From Paracoccaceae bacterium (GTDB lineage: Bacteria > Pseudomonadota > Alphaproteobacteria > Rhodobacterales > Rhodobacteraceae), in assembly GCA_030697175.1 (NCBI GenBank), contig JAUYQR010000010.1, positions 18,196 through 82,195 on the forward strand: a DNA stretch of 64,000 nt, read 5' to 3'. Shown here piece after piece: positions 36,593 to 45,447 of this stretch (its first letter is position 1; every line of letters begins with the position of its first letter). The translations under genes were made by a program, and so were the position numbers. The notes under the pieces are model-generated. The model was not told the DNA's origin. It saw only the letters and a program-made list of their open reading frames with translations, and did not search any database.

Positions 36593-38140
36593 TCAGGCCT
36601 TGCGGAACGCGACCGGGTCAGGGTGCCCGTCGGCAAGGATCACCGGCACCAGATCGGCGTCGTGAAGTGCCAGATAGGGCTCGAAACAGATGAAGATGAA
36701 CCCCCCCGACTGTTCCATCAGATCCTCCATCTTGTTGAACATCGCGCGACGCTTTTCGGTGTCCTGTTCGGTGGTGGAGGCCTGGTAGAGGCCTTCAAAC
36801 TCCGCATTGTCAAAGAATGACCAGTTGTAGATGCCGATCTGGTCGGGACGGAACCACACAAGGTTCTCCGTGGGGTCGATGCCGCCCGCAAAATTCATCA
36901 GCACCAGTTCCACCGACTTGTAACTCTCGCCGGCCGTCTTGTCGCCAAGCGCCCAGTAGGCGGCATCCTCGACTGGCTGGATGTTGATGGTGATGCCAGC
37001 CTCGGCAAGATTGGCCTGGATGATCTGGGCGATGGTCTGGCTGGTGCCGTCGGTCAGGGCGTAGAGGTTCAGCTCCAGCGCTTCGGACCCCGCCTCCGCC
37101 AACAGCGCCTTCGCCTTCTCCACATCCCGCGCAATCAGGTTCTGCGCCCGCGCATAACCGGACGTCGGCGGCACCACCCCGGTCGACCGCGCAACCAGCC
37201 CGTCATAGGCGCCGTCCAGCACCGCCTGCCCGTCATAGGCATGCTGGATCGCCTGCCGCACGCGAATGTCCTTCAACGGCTCGGCGTTCATGTTGATCGT
37301 CAACCACGCATAGCGGGTGCCGGGCGCTTCGATCAGCGCGGCCCCATCAGGCATTGCGCCTTTCAGTTGCGCTGCGGCCCCGACTGCCACGCGGGTAAAA
37401 TCGTAGGCGTCGGCCTCATAGGCCAGTTGCGCCGCCTGATCGTCGGTGACGATGTAGAACTCCACCCGCTCGAAGGCCGGCTTTTCGCCTGTCCAGTCAG
37501 GGTTTGCTTTCAGCGTGACCTTCTGGTTCTGCTCCCATGTATCGAAAAGGTAGGGTCCGCATTGCGCGGGAATTTCCGTGGTATAGCTGCCTCCGGCCGC
37601 CTCGACCGCCTTCTGGCTGACGATATGACCACCGTAATACGGCAGTGCTATGATCAGGAAAGGCGCGAAGGGCTCGGTCAGGTGGATCACGCCATTGCGG
37701 TCGTCGATCACCTCGACCTCCTTCAGCTTTTCGAACTGATAGGCCCAGGCGCTGTCGGACCCCGCGATCCGCTCGAACGAGAACTTCACGTCCGCCGCCG
37801 TGACCGGGCCGAAATCGCCCGTCCATTTCAACCCGTCGCGCAAGGTGAAGGCAAGGCGCGTGTCGTCCAGCCATTCGATCTTTTCGGCAGCCCAGGGTCG
37901 CCACTGGTTACCCTCGCGCATGTCCCCCAGACGCACCAGTGTCACATTGGTGCAGCGCGGAATGATGTCGTCCAGCTCGCCGATGATGCCGAACGGGTCC
38001 AGCACCTGGAAATCAGACATGACGCGCAGCCGCAAGGTGGTGCCCTCGGCGGCCCAGGCAAAGCGCGGCAAGGCGGCTGCGGCGGCAAGGCTTGCTCCGG
38101 CGGTTTTCAGAAATCCGCGACGGTCAGTGCTCCAGTGCAT
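36593..38140 (-). CDS. Peptide/opine-type ABC transporter, periplasmic binding protein
   Basis: Family 5 solute-binding protein of 515 residues. The N-terminus has a Tat-type signal (TDRRGFLKTAGASLAAAAAL). Typical segments are FTLRDGLKWTGDFGPVTAADVKFSFERI, RYAWLTINMNAEPLKDIRVRQAI-type sequence and AIQHAYDGQAV. AGGGAG precedes the ATG at 38140. It follows the two ATPase genes and two permease genes, making a complete DppABCDF-type importer whose substrate could be a peptide, an opine or an N-methylated compound. Confidence 0.92.
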   Translation of the reverse strand: MHWSTDRRGFLKTAGASLAAAAALPRFAWAAEGTTLRLRVMSDFQVLDPFGIIGELDDIIPRCTNVTLVRLGDMREGNQWRPWAAEKIEWLDDTRLAFTLRDGLKWTGDFGPVTAADVKFSFERIAGSDSAWAYQFEKLKEVEVIDDRNGVIHLTEPFAPFLIIALPYYGGHIVSQKAVEAAGGSYTTEIPAQCGPYLFDTWEQNQKVTLKANPDWTGEKPAFERVEFYIVTDDQAAQLAYEADAYDFTRVAVGAAAQLKGAMPDGAALIEAPGTRYAWLTINMNAEPLKDIRVRQAIQHAYDGQAVLDGAYDGLVARSTGVVPPTSGYARAQNLIARDVEKAKALLAEAGSEALELNLYALTDGTSQTIAQIIQANLAEAGITINIQPVEDAAYWALGDKTAGESYKSVELVLMNFAGGIDPTENLVWFRPDQIGIYNWSFFDNAEFEGLYQASTTEQDTEKRRAMFNKMEDLMEQSGGFIFICFEPYLALHDADLVPVILADGHPDPVAFRKA

Positions 38141-38150
38141 GGTGGTCTCC

Positions 38151-39110
38151 CTATTCCTGATGTTGATCGGCGAAATGGCAGCGGGCAAGACGCCCGGAGG
38201 TGGTTGGGCGAAGGTCGGGCGCGGTGAGCCGGCAGACATCGCGCGCCAAGGGGCAGCGGGTATGAAACTCGCAGCCCTTCGGGCGACGCAGGATCGAGGG
38301 CACCTCGCCCCGAATGGCAAGGTCGGCGCGTCGTTTGCGCGGGTCGGGCTTCGGTTCAGCGGCGATCAGGCTGGCGGTGTAGGGGTGCGCGGGGGCGGCA
38401 AAGACCTCAGCCGTCGGCCCCTCCTCAACCACGCGGCCAAGGTAGAGCACGACGATCCGGTCAGCGACATGGCGCACAACGGCAAGGTTGTGGGTGATGA
38501 TCAGGTAGGCGAGACCCATGTCGCGGCGCAAGTCCGCCATCAGGTTCAAAACCTCGGCCTGCACCGACACATCAAGCCCTGCCGTCGGCTCATCCGCGAT
38601 CACCAGCCGCGGTCGCAAGGCCAGCGCCCGCGCCACCCCCACCCGCCGCGCCTGCCCGCCCGACAATTCGTGCGGATAGCGGTGCGCGATGGCGGGCGGC
38701 AGGCCCACGGTCGCCAGCAACTCGCGCGCCGTGCGGGCCGGGTCGGGCAGCGGCTGGCGATGAATGCGGAACGCTTCGGTGACCAGATACCCCACAGTCA
38801 GGCGCGGCGACAGCGAGGCGGTGGCATCCTGAAACATCATCGCGGCATCGCGGCGAAGGCGGGCAAACCCGTCGCGCCCCGCCACTGCCTTGCCGTCGAA
38901 CCGCACCGCGCCGCCGCTGATCGCCTGCAAGCCCATCACCGCGCGGGCAAGCGTGGTCTTGCCCGACCCGCTTTCGCCCACCAGCGCCACGCTTTCCCCG
39001 CGCCCGACCGAGAGGGTAACGTCTTGCAGGATCGGCAACCCGCCGCGTGTCAGAAACCCGCCAAGCGGCAGATCGACCGACAGGTTCTGCAACTCCAGCA
39101 CCGGGATCAT
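38151..39110 (-). CDS. Peptide/opine-type ABC transporter ATP-binding protein (DppF-like)
   Basis: ABC ATPase of 319 residues with the oligopeptide C-terminal extension. Walker A GESGSGKTTLAR, signature LSGGQARRVGVARALA, Walker B LVIADEPTAGLD, and the C-terminal cysteine motif GCEFHTRCPLARDVC. The start overlaps the preceding ATPase gene stop (ATGA). It pairs with the DppD-like subunit. Confidence 0.93.
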   Translation of the reverse strand: MIPVLELQNLSVDLPLGGFLTRGGLPILQDVTLSVGRGESVALVGESGSGKTTLARAVMGLQAISGGAVRFDGKAVAGRDGFARLRRDAAMMFQDATASLSPRLTVGYLVTEAFRIHRQPLPDPARTARELLATVGLPPAIAHRYPHELSGGQARRVGVARALALRPRLVIADEPTAGLDVSVQAEVLNLMADLRRDMGLAYLIITHNLAVVRHVADRIVVLYLGRVVEEGPTAEVFAAPAHPYTASLIAAEPKPDPRKRRADLAIRGEVPSILRRPKGCEFHTRCPLARDVCRLTAPDLRPTTSGRLARCHFADQHQE

Positions 39111-40072
39111 TCCGCCCCCCTGTGGCAGAGAACCGACCGGCCCGCAGCAGGCACCCGGCGCGGCACCGGCTGACTGCAAACTGCCAGCGCCATCCCGCAA
39201 CGCGGCTCAAACGCACAGCCTGGCGGTGGAGCGGTCAGGTCGGGCAACCGCCCGGCGATCGTCGGCAAACGGCCCGAGGCTGGATCCACCACAGCAGGGT
39301 CGCAGGCCAGAAGCGCGCGGGTATAGGGATGCTGCGGATCGTGGAAGATCGCGTCGACCGGCCCCTCCTCCACCACCTCGCCCGCATACATCACCGCCAC
39401 CCGGTCACACAGTTCGGCAATCACGCCCAGATGATGCGTCACGATCACGATTGCCCCGTCGAACGTGGTGCGCAAATCGCGCAGCAGGTGGATGATCTGC
39501 GCCTCCATCGTCACATCCAGCGCGGTGGTCGGTTCGTCCGCGATCAGCACGTCGGGTTGCATCAACAGCGCGGCGGCAATCGCCACCCGCTGCCGCATCC
39601 CACCCGACAATTCGTGAGGATAGCGGCCAAGGCAGCGCGCGGCATCGGGGATGCCCACCCGGTCCAGCATCGCGGCCAGCCGGTCGGGCCGGGCCAGCGA
39701 CGCGTCATGCGCACCAACGAAATCGGCCACCTGCTGCCCGATGGTCAGAACCGGATTGAACGCGGTCATCGGGTCTTGAAACACCATCGCCACCGACCGC
39801 CCGCGCAGCGCCCGCTGTGCCGCCGGGGCAAGCCGCAGCATGTCGGTCCCGTTCAGCCGCACCGCGCCCTGCCCCACCCGAGCGGCGGGCGGCAAAAGGT
39901 TGATCATCGCGGCGGCAAGGGTGGACTTGCCACAGCCGCTTTCGCCCATGATTCCAAGAACCTCGCCCCGTGCCACCGACAGCGACACATCCCTGACCGC
40001 CTGTAACGCCCCGCCCGGCATGGCATAGGCGACCGACAGGTTCTGCACCTCAAGCACCACCGTCATGCCCAT
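39107..40072 (-). CDS. Peptide/opine-type ABC transporter ATP-binding protein (DppD-like)
   Basis: ABC ATPase of 321 residues. Walker [15 protein letters not shown]-loop [17 protein letters not shown], signature [15 protein letters not shown], Walker [13 protein letters not shown], and the C-terminal motif [15 protein letters not shown]. It overlaps the permease gene upstream by ten bases. Confidence 0.93.
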   Translation of the reverse strand: MGMTVVLEVQNLSVAYAMPGGALQAVRDVSLSVARGEVLGIMGESGCGKSTLAAAMINLLPPAARVGQGAVRLNGTDMLRLAPAAQRALRGRSVAMVFQDPMTAFNPVLTIGQQVADFVGAHDASLARPDRLAAMLDRVGIPDAARCLGRYPHELSGGMRQRVAIAAALLMQPDVLIADEPTTALDVTMEAQIIHLLRDLRTTFDGAIVIVTHHLGVIAELCDRVAVMYAGEVVEEGPVDAIFHDPQHPYTRALLACDPAVVDPASGRLPTIAGRLPDLTAPPPGCAFEPRCGMALAVCSQPVPRRVPAAGRSVLCHRGAE

Positions 40073-40941
40073 CGCCTTCCCGCACCGCGCGGGTCAAGCA
40101 CGTCGCGCAAGCCTTCACCAAGGAAGGTGAACCCCAGCGTCGCCAGCACCAAGGGGACGCCCGCCACGATTACCACATGTGGCGCCTGCCGCAACGAGGT
40201 ATAGCCCTCGGCCAGGATGTTGCCCCAGGACGGCGACGGCGGCTTGACCCCAAGGTTCAGGTAGCTCAGCCCCGCCTCCAGCATGATGACGACCGGAATA
40301 TCCATGCAGATAAGGATCACCAGCGGCCCGACCACATTGGGCAGAAGGTGGCGAAAGATGATCCGCCCCGGCCTCGCCCCCATCGCGCGTTCGGCCAGAA
40401 TGTAATCCGCCCCGGCCAGCGTCAGCGTCTGCGTCCGGATCAGCCGGGCATAGGCCGGAAACGACACCAGCACGATCACCAGGATCAGCGTCAGCGTGCC
40501 CGGCCCAAGCACGGTGATCACCGCCAGCGCAAAGAAGATCATCGGCAGCGACGACAGGCTGTCGAACACCAGCACCAGCCCGCTATCGAGCCAGCGCGGC
40601 CCGTATCCGGCAACCAGCCCAAGCACCAGCCCGATCACCCCCGCGATCCCGACCGAGGTGATGGCAATGCCAAGCGCCAGCCGAGCGCCCCAGATGATCC
40701 GCGACAGCAAGTCCCGCCCCAGATGATCGGTCCCCGCCCAATGCGCAGCCGAAGGCGTCAGGAACTTTGCCTTCACATCCAGCGCAATCGGGTCATAGGG
40801 CGCGATCCACGGCGCCAGCAGCGCCATTGCGACGAAGGTGACCACGATGACCAGTCCCGCCAGCCCCATCGGATCGGCCAAAAGCGCACGCCCGATGCCG
40901 CGTCTGGCAGGCAAGGCCGGGTCAACCACGAAGGACATCAC
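40063..40941 (-). CDS. Peptide/opine-type ABC transporter permease (DppC-like)
   Basis: Inner-membrane permease of 292 residues with about six helices. Family motifs are HWAGTDHLGRDLLSRIIWGAR in the periplasmic N-region and the cytosolic loop AERAMGARPGRIIFRHLLPNV. LNLGVKPPSPSWGNIL is the typical C-terminal segment. It overlaps the DppB-like gene by 20 bases. Confidence 0.92.
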   Translation of the reverse strand: MMSFVVDPALPARRGIGRALLADPMGLAGLVIVVTFVAMALLAPWIAPYDPIALDVKAKFLTPSAAHWAGTDHLGRDLLSRIIWGARLALGIAITSVGIAGVIGLVLGLVAGYGPRWLDSGLVLVFDSLSSLPMIFFALAVITVLGPGTLTLILVIVLVSFPAYARLIRTQTLTLAGADYILAERAMGARPGRIIFRHLLPNVVGPLVILICMDIPVVIMLEAGLSYLNLGVKPPSPSWGNILAEGYTSLRQAPHVVIVAGVPLVLATLGFTFLGEGLRDVLDPRGAGRRWA

Positions 40942-41872
40942 GCACCCTCGGGTCCAGCCGTGCGATCAGAAGATCGGCGGCGGTGACGATCATCAGGTAA
41001 AAGGCAGTCATGAACAGCACCGTGCCCATCACCACCGGATAGTTGCGCTTTTCGACTGCCGCCGTGATCAGCGTGCCGATGCCGGGGCGGGAAAAAACGC
41101 TCTCCACGAACACAGCGCTCGACAGGATGCCGCCGAACCCCACTGCCAGCACCGAAATGGTCGGCACGATGGCCACGCGCAGCGCGTGGCGAAAGACGAT
41201 GTCGCGCTCTGACATGCCGAAGGCGCGGGCGGTGCGGATATGCGGCGCCTCCATCACCTCGAGCATCGAGGCGCGAATGAGCCGCGCGAGATACCCGACC
41301 CAGCCGAGGCCAAGCGCGAAGGCGGGCAGCACCAGCGCTCGGGCCTGACTGCCAAGATCCCCCGCCTCGCCCGCGCCGATGGCGGGCAGCCAGTTCAGCC
41401 AGACCGCAAAAACGATCAGCGCATAGATCGCGATCACGAAGGACGGCACCGAGATCACGCTTACCGACAGCACCCCCAGCAACCGGTCCACCACCGTGTC
41501 GCGCCAAACCACCGCAGCACAACCCAACAGCACGCCCAGCACCAGCGCCCAGCCCAGCGCCACGGAGCCAAGGATCAGCGTGTTCGGAAACACCTCCAGT
41601 ATCTGATCCAGCACCGGGCGTTTCGACCAGACATCGGTGCCAAGGTCGCCCTGCAACACATTGCCGAAAAACAGGAATATCTGCGTCAGGATTGGCTGGT
41701 CCAGCCCCATCCGCTCGCGCAGGGCCTCTTTCAGTTCCGGCGTGGCGCGCGGTCCAAGCGCCAGCGAGGCGGGATCGCCCGGCACCAGAAACACCATGCC
41801 ATACATGGCAGTCATCACCACGATCAGGATGAGGAGCGACAGCCCCACGCGCCGGATCGCATAGGCCAGCAT
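40922..41872 (-). CDS. Peptide/opine-type ABC transporter permease (DppB-like)
   Basis: Inner-membrane permease of 316 residues. It starts AYAIRRVGLSLLILIVVM, contains LVPGDPASLALG and RMGLDQPILTQ, and the cytosolic loop HIRTARAFGMSERDIVFRHA. The C-terminus has VESVFSRPGIGTLI. It lies 21 bases downstream of the CocE/S15 hydrolase gene in the same operon. Confidence 0.92.
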   Translation of the reverse strand: MLAYAIRRVGLSLLILIVVMTAMYGMVFLVPGDPASLALGPRATPELKEALRERMGLDQPILTQIFLFFGNVLQGDLGTDVWSKRPVLDQILEVFPNTLILGSVALGWALVLGVLLGCAAVVWRDTVVDRLLGVLSVSVISVPSFVIAIYALIVFAVWLNWLPAIGAGEAGDLGSQARALVLPAFALGLGWVGYLARLIRASMLEVMEAPHIRTARAFGMSERDIVFRHALRVAIVPTISVLAVGFGGILSSAVFVESVFSRPGIGTLITAAVEKRNYPVVMGTVLFMTAFYLMIVTAADLLIARLDPRVRDVLRG

Positions 41873-41893
41873 CAGCGCGGGCCCCCTGTGCGC

Positions 41894-43924
41894 TCAGACA
41901 TGGTCACGCGGTATCCTTTCGTTCCAGTCGCGGGTAAGGACCTCCACCCCGTTTTCGGTGATCCGAAGCCGCATGGTCACGATGAAATGCGTGGCATCGC
42001 AGGCAAGCGAGCCGTGGCTTTCATGGGTGATCACCGCATCCGGTCGCTCGATCCGCACGGTATACCGCGTCTCGCAAGTCGCGCTCAGCGGGTCGCCCTC
42101 GGTGATCAGGTAGCGTGCCAGACCGGTGCCAACATGTGTCTGGCATATGTCTGGCATCTGTATGGCATAGGTCCAGCGCGGAAAGTCCACCACGCTCTCG
42201 CCGGTCAAGAGATCGCGCGTGACCGTGCGGCGGATGACCGGGGCCGAGGGATCGGGCGGCAGGTCGAGCTGCGGGTCGGCCGCCGCCGCCTCGGGCGGGT
42301 CGAAGGCGCGCAAGGTCGCATCCTCCGCGCGTGGCGGGCGCACGGGCAGGTCCAGCGCGCTGTCACCCAGATGCACGGTCAATGTTGCCAATTCCGGCGA
42401 AGGCCACGCAATCGGCCAGTAGACCGTCGAGATCGACACAGCAATGCGGTGCCCGGCGGGAAAGCGGTGCGCTATGTCGTCCAGATCGACCACCGCCGTC
42501 TCCACCTGCCCCGGCACCAGCGCCTGCGGAGTGCCGTGACCGTGACGGTGGCAGAGGTTCAGATGGCCGATCGCCACCCGCGTCGACGCGCCTGACGGTG
42601 CCACGTCGTTTACCCGCACCGACACCAGCGCAAAGGGCTTGTCGCTGGCAAAGCGCAGATGCAGTTGCGGCGCGCCAAGGATTTCCAGGGGGCCGGCCAA
42701 AGGCTCGGTCACAAAGACCAGCGACCCACCGTCATCCTCGCGCTGATCTGTCGCCCATTCCGCCTCGTCGCCGTAGCGGCCAACCTCGCCCGCCGTCAGC
42801 CCGACCCAAAGGGGCGAACAGATGCTGGCCGTCCCCTCGCCCGGCCCGCCCAGCCTGCCACCTGCGCCCAAGGCCAGCCGTTCAGGCACGATCCGTGGCG
42901 AGGGCCAGACCTCTTCGCCCACCCAGCGCCCCGGCCGTTCGCGGTAGCAGGTCTGCGGCGGAACATGGTCCTGCATCCAGGCCCGCAGCATCGGCTCATC
43001 CATGATGCCCGTGTCGCGCCCTTTCAGCCAATGGTCGCACCAGCGCAGCACCTCTTGCAGCCAGCCGATGGCAGGCTCCACCGTCACGTCATGCGGAAAG
43101 GAATGCGCCCAGGGCCCGATCAGCCCCAGCCGGGGGCCGGAAAGCCCTGCCAGCAAGCGCGGCACCGCTTCGGAGTAATTATCGGCCCAGCCCGACACAG
43201 CGTAGACCGGGATCGTGATCCTGGAAAAATCCTCGCAGACCGACCCCTGCCGCCAGTAATCATCCCGCGACTGGTGCTTCAGCCAATGCAGGATCCACGG
43301 CCGGTTCGCCTCGCGCCGCGCCGCCCAGATCGCGCGCCACGCTTCGCCGACGATCACAGGATCAGGCGGCAGATCCTGCATCGCGAACATCGTCGAGGAC
43401 CAGTCGAAGTTGTCCTTCGACAGGCACCCGCCAACCCAGTGGATGTCGGTGGCATACCGGTCATCGGTCGAGCCGACCGTGATGATCGTCTTCAACGCTG
43501 GCGGCTGGCGCGCGGCGATCTGCAAGCCGTTGAAGCCACCCCAACTGATCCCGTACATCGCGACCTGCCCGTCGCACCACGGCTGCGCGGCCAGCCATGC
43601 GATGGCATCCACTCCGTCCACCTGCTCCTGCACGGAATACTCGTCGTGCAGCACGCCTTCGCTGTCGCCCGTGCCGCGAATGTCCAGCCGCAGGCAGGCG
43701 TAGCCGTGCCGGGCCAGGTAACGGTGCATCCGCTCGTCGCGCGCCCGTGTCCCGTCACGCTTGCGGTAAGGCAGGTATTCCAGGATCACCGGAACCTGCC
43801 CCGCGCCGTCAGGCCGCCACAGCCGCCCCGCCAACCGCGTGCCATCGGGCAAGGGAACCCAGATGTTCTCGTCTTCGATAAGTCCGAAGGGATAGTCGGT
43901 GCGGATATCCATGGCCTTGCCCAT
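41894..43924 (-). CDS. CocE/NonD (S15) family serine hydrolase
   Basis: Alpha/beta hydrolase of 676 residues in the X-Pro dipeptidyl-peptidase/cocaine-esterase group. Segments: WVPLPDGTRLAGRLWRP and CLRLDIRGTGDSEG near the start, the nucleophile serine in AMYGISWGGFNG, and a C-terminal jelly-roll domain (about 440-676; IAVSISTVYWPIAWPSPE). No signal peptide is seen, so it acts in the cytosol on imported material. It may cleave an amide, ester or Xaa-Pro bond. The start overlaps the MttB-like gene stop (TGATG). Confidence 0.88.
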   Translation of the reverse strand: MGKAMDIRTDYPFGLIEDENIWVPLPDGTRLAGRLWRPDGAGQVPVILEYLPYRKRDGTRARDERMHRYLARHGYACLRLDIRGTGDSEGVLHDEYSVQEQVDGVDAIAWLAAQPWCDGQVAMYGISWGGFNGLQIAARQPPALKTIITVGSTDDRYATDIHWVGGCLSKDNFDWSSTMFAMQDLPPDPVIVGEAWRAIWAARREANRPWILHWLKHQSRDDYWRQGSVCEDFSRITIPVYAVSGWADNYSEAVPRLLAGLSGPRLGLIGPWAHSFPHDVTVEPAIGWLQEVLRWCDHWLKGRDTGIMDEPMLRAWMQDHVPPQTCYRERPGRWVGEEVWPSPRIVPERLALGAGGRLGGPGEGTASICSPLWVGLTAGEVGRYGDEAEWATDQREDDGGSLVFVTEPLAGPLEILGAPQLHLRFASDKPFALVSVRVNDVAPSGASTRVAIGHLNLCHRHGHGTPQALVPGQVETAVVDLDDIAHRFPAGHRIAVSISTVYWPIAWPSPELATLTVHLGDSALDLPVRPPRAEDATLRAFDPPEAAAADPQLDLPPDPSAPVIRRTVTRDLLTGESVVDFPRWTYAIQMPDICQTHVGTGLARYLITEGDPLSATCETRYTVRIERPDAVITHESHGSLACDATHFIVTMRLRITENGVEVLTRDWNERIPRDHV

Positions 43925-45447
43925 CAGTTCATCGGAGCCCCGCCTTCGGCCTTGCGGCGGGTGACATAGGCGCCCAGCGCCTCATCGACGGCAGGGTCGA
44001 GAACCGGGTCCAGATGCGCCACCAGCAGGTCTTTCCAGACCGTGTTGGCGCGGGTGCGGGCGTCGACGCTGCCTTTCAAGAGCCAGTTCGGATGGTTGTC
44101 CCAGTTCGACAGCATCGGGGTGTGGAACGCGGTTTCATACCGCGCCATCGTGTGCGCGGTGCCAAAGAAATGCCCGCCCGCCCCGGCCTCCAGTATCGCG
44201 TCCAGCGCCAGCGCGCCGGGGTCGGTCGCCAAAGGCTCGAAATAGGCGTCCATCATCTGCAGCATTTCCGCATCGAGGATCAGCTTTTCGAAACTCGCGG
44301 TCAGCCCGCCATGCAGCCACCCCGCCGCGTGGTTCAGAAGATGCGCCCCGCCGGTCAGCGCGCCCCACAGCGCCATCTGCGATTCGTAGGCCGCCTGCGC
44401 GTCCACCTCGTTCGCCGCCGTCACGTTCGACGACCGGAACGGCACGCCGATATGCCGCGCAAGCTGCCCCGAGACCTGCGCCGCCTTGGCGTATTCTGGC
44501 GTCCCGAAGGCCGGGCTTCCGCTGCGCATGTCGACGTTCGAGGTAAACCCGCCATACATCACCGGCACCCCCGGCCGCACGATCTGGGTCAACACGATCC
44601 CCGCCATCGCCTCGGCATGCTGCAACACCAGGGCGCCCGCCAGCGTCACCGGCGCCATCGCCCCGGCCAGCGTGAACGGCGTGATCACGTTCACCTGCCC
44701 ATGCCCCGCCATCGCGATCAGCCCCTCGGCCATCGGCACATCAAGCTGCAAGGGGGAGTTGGTGTTGATGATGCCGAGCAGCACCGGCCGGTCCCGCAGC
44801 CCCTCGGGCGTGGTCCCCAGCATGATCGCCGCCATCTCGATCCCGTCCATCGTGCGGGCGTGGCCGAGGGTCTGGGTCTGCCAGCTCTTGTCCACCAGCC
44901 GGATCTGCGCCTGGTAGATGTCCAGATGCCGGGTGTTGGCCGGAAGGTCCAGCGGCTCGAACGGGCCGCCGCCTTCCTGATGGATGACGTTCAAGGCCTG
45001 GATCAGGCGCATGTAGTCGCACATCTCGGCAAAGCTGCCGTCGCGGCGGCCCTTGTCGTTGCACATCACGTATGCCGGGCCGCCCACCGCGCCATAGACG
45101 CACCAGCCGCCGCCGAGCTTCAGGTTACGGGCCGGATTGCGGGCCTCCAGCGTGAAGCCCGCTGGCACCGTTGCCAGCCGCGCGGCCACCAACCCCGCAT
45201 CCAGCCGCACCGTCTCGCCCTGCACGCCCGCCCCGGCGCTGGCGAACAACTCCCGCGCCGCCGGATGCAGGACGCGCATCCCCTGCCGCGACAGCACATC
45301 CAGCGCGGCGGCGTGGATCGCGGCCACCTGATCGTCGCTGATCACCCTGACCGGTGGCATCAGCCGTTCCACCTGACCGAAAGGCCGCTGCGGCACCCCG
45401 CCGGCCGCCCGGTCAGCCTGCCGCCTGCGGCCCTCGGCCCGGCTCAT
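43924..45447 (-). CDS. Trimethylamine methyltransferase (MttB) family protein, non-pyrrolysine
   Basis: Protein of 507 residues in the MttB superfamily, whose members transfer a methyl group from a quaternary or tertiary amine to a corrinoid protein. Segments include GGWCVYGAVGGPAYVMCNDKG-like sequence near 120, IHQEGGGPFEPLDL, GIINTNSPLQLDVPMAEGL and WLHGGLTASFEKLILDAEML. The frame has no internal UAG, so it belongs to the class without pyrrolysine, which includes glycine betaine methyltransferases. No corrinoid protein or corrinoid:H4folate methyltransferase gene is adjacent. It overlaps both neighbours (ATGA and TGATG). Confidence 0.85.
   Translation of the reverse strand: MSRAEGRRRQADRAAGGVPQRPFGQVERLMPPVRVISDDQVAAIHAAALDVLSRQGMRVLHPAARELFASAGAGVQGETVRLDAGLVAARLATVPAGFTLEARNPARNLKLGGGWCVYGAVGGPAYVMCNDKGRRDGSFAEMCDYMRLIQALNVIHQEGGGPFEPLDLPANTRHLDIYQAQIRLVDKSWQTQTLGHARTMDGIEMAAIMLGTTPEGLRDRPVLLGIINTNSPLQLDVPMAEGLIAMAGHGQVNVITPFTLAGAMAPVTLAGALVLQHAEAMAGIVLTQIVRPGVPVMYGGFTSNVDMRSGSPAFGTPEYAKAAQVSGQLARHIGVPFRSSNVTAANEVDAQAAYESQMALWGALTGGAHLLNHAAGWLHGGLTASFEKLILDAEMLQMMDAYFEPLATDPGALALDAILEAGAGGHFFGTAHTMARYETAFHTPMLSNWDNHPNWLLKGSVDARTRANTVWKDLLVAHLDPVLDPAVDEALGAYVTRRKAEGGAPMN

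Noticed and set aside
43924..45447. Possible pyrrolysine (UAG) readthrough in the MttB homologue
   Set aside because: The frame is continuous to its TGA stop without an internal TAG, so it belongs to the non-pyrrolysine class.
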